Position numbers and translations under genes: made by a program
The notes under the pieces: model-generated
The model's input: the letters and a program-made list of their open reading frames with translations, nothing else
Database searches by the model: none
Told to the model about the DNA's origin: nothing
Part shown: piece by piece, positions 62,022 to 64,000 of the stretch
Numbering within the stretch: position 1 is the stretch's first letter
How the letters are laid out: every line of letters starts with the position of its first letter
Source: Paenibacillus agri
GTDB lineage: Bacteria > Bacillota > Bacilli > Paenibacillales > Paenibacillaceae
Length of the DNA stretch: 64,000 nt
Reading direction: 5' to 3'
Assembly: GCF_013359945.1 (NCBI RefSeq)
Contig: NZ_JABWCS010000210.1
Span: 1-64,000 of the forward strand

Positions 62022-62972
62022 TTAAAAAATCTTGTACCCGGCAAAGCGATAGGCCAGCAGATAGGAGGCTCCTATCATGATTAGTGACACCACGGATTTG
62101 AACAGTCCCACTGCAGTAGCGACACCATAATTGGCATCCTGCATCCCGATTCTGAACACCAGTGTATCGATGATGTCTCCGCTAGGGTACACTTGGGCGC
62201 TGTACAGATTGAAGATTTGGTCAAACCCCGCATTCAGCACGTTGCCAAGGCTCAGCACAGTCATCAGAATAATGATCGGGAGCATACCAGGTAGTGTCAC
62301 ATAAAGCGTCTGCTTCCAGCGGCCAGCCCCATCTATCGAGGCGGCTTCGTATAAAGCCGGATTAATCCCCGTTAGTGCCGCAAGGAACACGATCGTTCCA
62401 TAACCGAATTCCTTCCAGGTATCCGTCAGCACCATGGTGTACGGGAACCATTTTACATCCCCCAGAAAGAACACAGGCTTGATGTGAAAGAAGCTAAGCA
62501 GGCTGTTGATTACTCCTGTTGAAGGCGACAAAATATCAATCAGAATACCGCTCAAAATGATCCAGCTCAGAAAATGAGGGAAATAGATGATCGTCTGAAT
62601 GCCCCGCTGAAACCAGCGGACCCTCGCCTCGTTCAGCAGTAGCGTTACTACTACCGGTACCAAGATTCCCGCAATAATCTTCATTAACGCGATAAATACC
62701 GTGTTCCATAGCACCTGATAAATGCCTGGAATATTCAGCATGTATTCAAAGTTGCTCCAGCCCACCCAAGGCGAATGAAGAATCCCTTTGGCCGGACGAT
62801 AGCGTTGAAAAGCCATCATAATCCCGGCCATCGGAATATAGCTGTAAATGAACACCAGCAGAAATCCTGGGAGAATCATCAGATGATAGGGTAGCTCGCG
62901 CCAGTTGGATCTACGTAATTTAGAGCTCGGTACTTGCGGCTTCCCGGTTTTTCCTACCGCGACTTGTTCCAT
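62022..62972 (-). CDS. Carbohydrate ABC transporter permease (LplB type)
   Basis: This 316-residue protein has six membrane helices. The EAA loop is NPALYEAASIDGAGRWKQTLYVTLPGMLP. AGAGGTG lies 5 bp before the ATG. It overlaps the solute-binding protein gene by 19 bp and is followed 15 bp later by the LplC-type permease, so all three are one transcript. Confidence 0.92.
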   Translation of the reverse strand: MEQVAVGKTGKPQVPSSKLRRSNWRELPYHLMILPGFLLVFIYSYIPMAGIMMAFQRYRPAKGILHSPWVGWSNFEYMLNIPGIYQVLWNTVFIALMKIIAGILVPVVVTLLLNEARVRWFQRGIQTIIYFPHFLSWIILSGILIDILSPSTGVINSLLSFFHIKPVFFLGDVKWFPYTMVLTDTWKEFGYGTIVFLAALTGINPALYEAASIDGAGRWKQTLYVTLPGMLPIIILMTVLSLGNVLNAGFDQIFNLYSAQVYPSGDIIDTLVFRIGMQDANYGVATAVGLFKSVVSLIMIGASYLLAYRFAGYKIF

Positions 62973-64000
62973 TCATTCACCTCTTTTGTAATGGCGCTGC
63001 CGCCAAGAGCCTTCCAGTTCTCCGCAAAGCGGTCAAATTGATTGAGGTCTCCACCCATGACAATTTGCGTAAAAGTCTCAAGCTGCTGCTTTTGCAGGGT
63101 AGCGTTATGCTCAGTCATCCCGTCCGTAGGTGCGCCGAAGAACAAATCGTTCTGCAGCGTGTTATTCTTCGAATAACCTTCGAGTACAGAGAGCGAACCC
63201 TTCTCACCATACATATTCAGAACACCAAAGTAATTGTTGTCACCGTCAAGCGCCTTAACTGAGCTATCGTAATATCCCTTCTCCTCCGGATTCAGCTTGG
63301 AAGGATCCTTGGTCTTCAAGGCTTCAGTGACATTTAGATAGGCATCCAGATTCTTGCGCGGGGCTTCTCCGTATAATAGAGCGTAGTTGAACAATGCAGT
63401 TCCTTTCTCAGCATCCGTGTTGTAGACATCCGGCTCTGCCGTTTCACCCCATAGTTTCTCAAGTGCCAGATTCAACAGTTTGACCGCAGCTTCCGGATGC
63501 TCCGCACCCTTCTTCACGACGTAGTACGAATTAATTGCAAAAGGCACCTGTGCTTTCGCCGGCTCCCCCGTCGCAGACGGAAGCGGTACAGCAATCCAAT
63601 CCGCTTTCGGATCGGCGATTTTGCTATCCTGAAGCCAACCGGCTCCTGTATTCCAGAAGTAACCGTACAGCATGCCGACCTTGCCTGCCACGGCATCCTG
63701 ATTCACTTTGCTAGGATCCTTGGTGCCGAACTCCTTATCGAGCAAACCATCCTTGTACATGCTCTGAAGGGCTGCCAGTGCGGTCTTGATCTCCGGCTGA
63801 ATGCTGCCGTAAGCAAGCTCTCCATCCTTGTCGACCCAAATATTCGGATAAGCACCGTACCCGTTAAAGAATCCTTCTGCTGCGGCATAATAAGCCCCGG
63901 CATCCTTATCAGCGATATCCTTGTTAAGTCCAAGCCCGTACGTATCCTGCTTACCGTTCTGATCAGGATCGTTAAACGTGAAGGCTTTCGCCACAGACAT
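62954..64000 (-). CDS. Extracellular sugar-binding protein of an ABC transporter (partial)
   Basis: The 348 C-terminal residues are present; the N-terminus and signal peptide are cut by the right edge. A solute-binding protein of the CUT1/LplA type: KAFTFNDPDQNGKQDTYGLG, AMLYGYFWNTGAGW-like segment and C-terminal helices. It captures the sugar for the two permeases that follow. It is the first gene of the sugar unit in this window, and its promoter is out of view. Confidence 0.92.
   Translation of the reverse strand: MSVAKAFTFNDPDQNGKQDTYGLGLNKDIADKDAGAYYAAAEGFFNGYGAYPNIWVDKDGELAYGSIQPEIKTALAALQSMYKDGLLDKEFGTKDPSKVNQDAVAGKVGMLYGYFWNTGAGWLQDSKIADPKADWIAVPLPSATGEPAKAQVPFAINSYYVVKKGAEHPEAAVKLLNLALEKLWGETAEPDVYNTDAEKGTALFNYALLYGEAPRKNLDAYLNVTEALKTKDPSKLNPEEKGYYDSSVKALDGDNNYFGVLNMYGEKGSLSVLEGYSKNNTLQNDLFFGAPTDGMTEHNATLQKQQLETFTQIVMGGDLNQFDRFAENWKALGGSAITKEVNEWNKSR

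Overview
The window looks like chromosomal DNA of a Paenibacillus-type, spore-forming Firmicute. This is inferred from gene content, strong AGGAGG-type ribosome binding sites, TTG/GTG starts, Bacillota-style riboswitches and PurBoxes, and an rRNA-operon leader at the left edge. No 16S sequence is present, so the genus is an inference. I count 51 protein genes, one of them cut by the right edge. There is no prophage, no insertion sequence, no CRISPR array and no tRNA that I could recognise.

Layout. 1-200: leader and promoter of an rRNA operon that runs left out of the window. 0.3-9.5 kb: a cell-surface block. It has a secreted transglutaminase behind two almost identical tandem c-di-GMP-I riboswitches, then a five-gene leftward unit of two membrane GT-C glycosyltransferases, a GT2 polyprenyl-phosphate transferase, a GtrA-like flippase and a class D-like sortase. 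9.6-13.1 kb: purine genes, a guanine/hypoxanthine permease under a PurR operator plus a guanine riboswitch, and guaA. 13.3-18.7 kb: TgpA-like transglutaminase, DUF58 protein and polysaccharide deacetylase. 18.8-24.6 kb: DedA protein, two MFS exporters with WYL and MarR regulators, and peroxiredoxin. 24.7-35.1 kb: LCP ligase, hemL, def, SGNH hydrolase, inositol monophosphatase, uvsE, ddl and an amidase-fold protein. 35.3-38.1 kb: acnA.

38.1-44.2 kb is the unusual part. It carries few genes (iclR, an alpha/beta hydrolase and a superoxide dismutase fusion) and is packed with repeats of different kinds. These are a TTGGGG array, a GTGG-rich minisatellite, two clusters of an interrupted-palindrome repeat, a 10-bp and a 33-bp tandem repeat, and a 90-bp tandem repeat inside the SOD fusion gene. 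A second, structured dispersed repeat appears at about 38.8 kb and 61.0 kb, with a fragment at 17.2 kb.

44.2-64 kb returns to housekeeping and transport: folE-yneF-queG, a GNAT acetyltransferase, sodA, mutY-acpS, a hydrolase, nadE, bacilliredoxin, an orphan histidine kinase, a YhiN-type flavoprotein, ecsAB, a DUF2785 protein, and a sugar locus (solute-binding protein, two permeases, GH4 glycosidase).

The genes suggest three themes: envelope glycosylation and cross-linking tied to c-di-GMP; purine and queuosine/folate supply; and oxidative-stress defence (two SODs, Bcp, bacilliredoxin, MutY, UvsE). No wholly new system is evident. The strongest candidates for new biology are the repeat-rich island with the SOD fusion, the two dispersed repeat families, and the duplicated c-di-GMP riboswitch.
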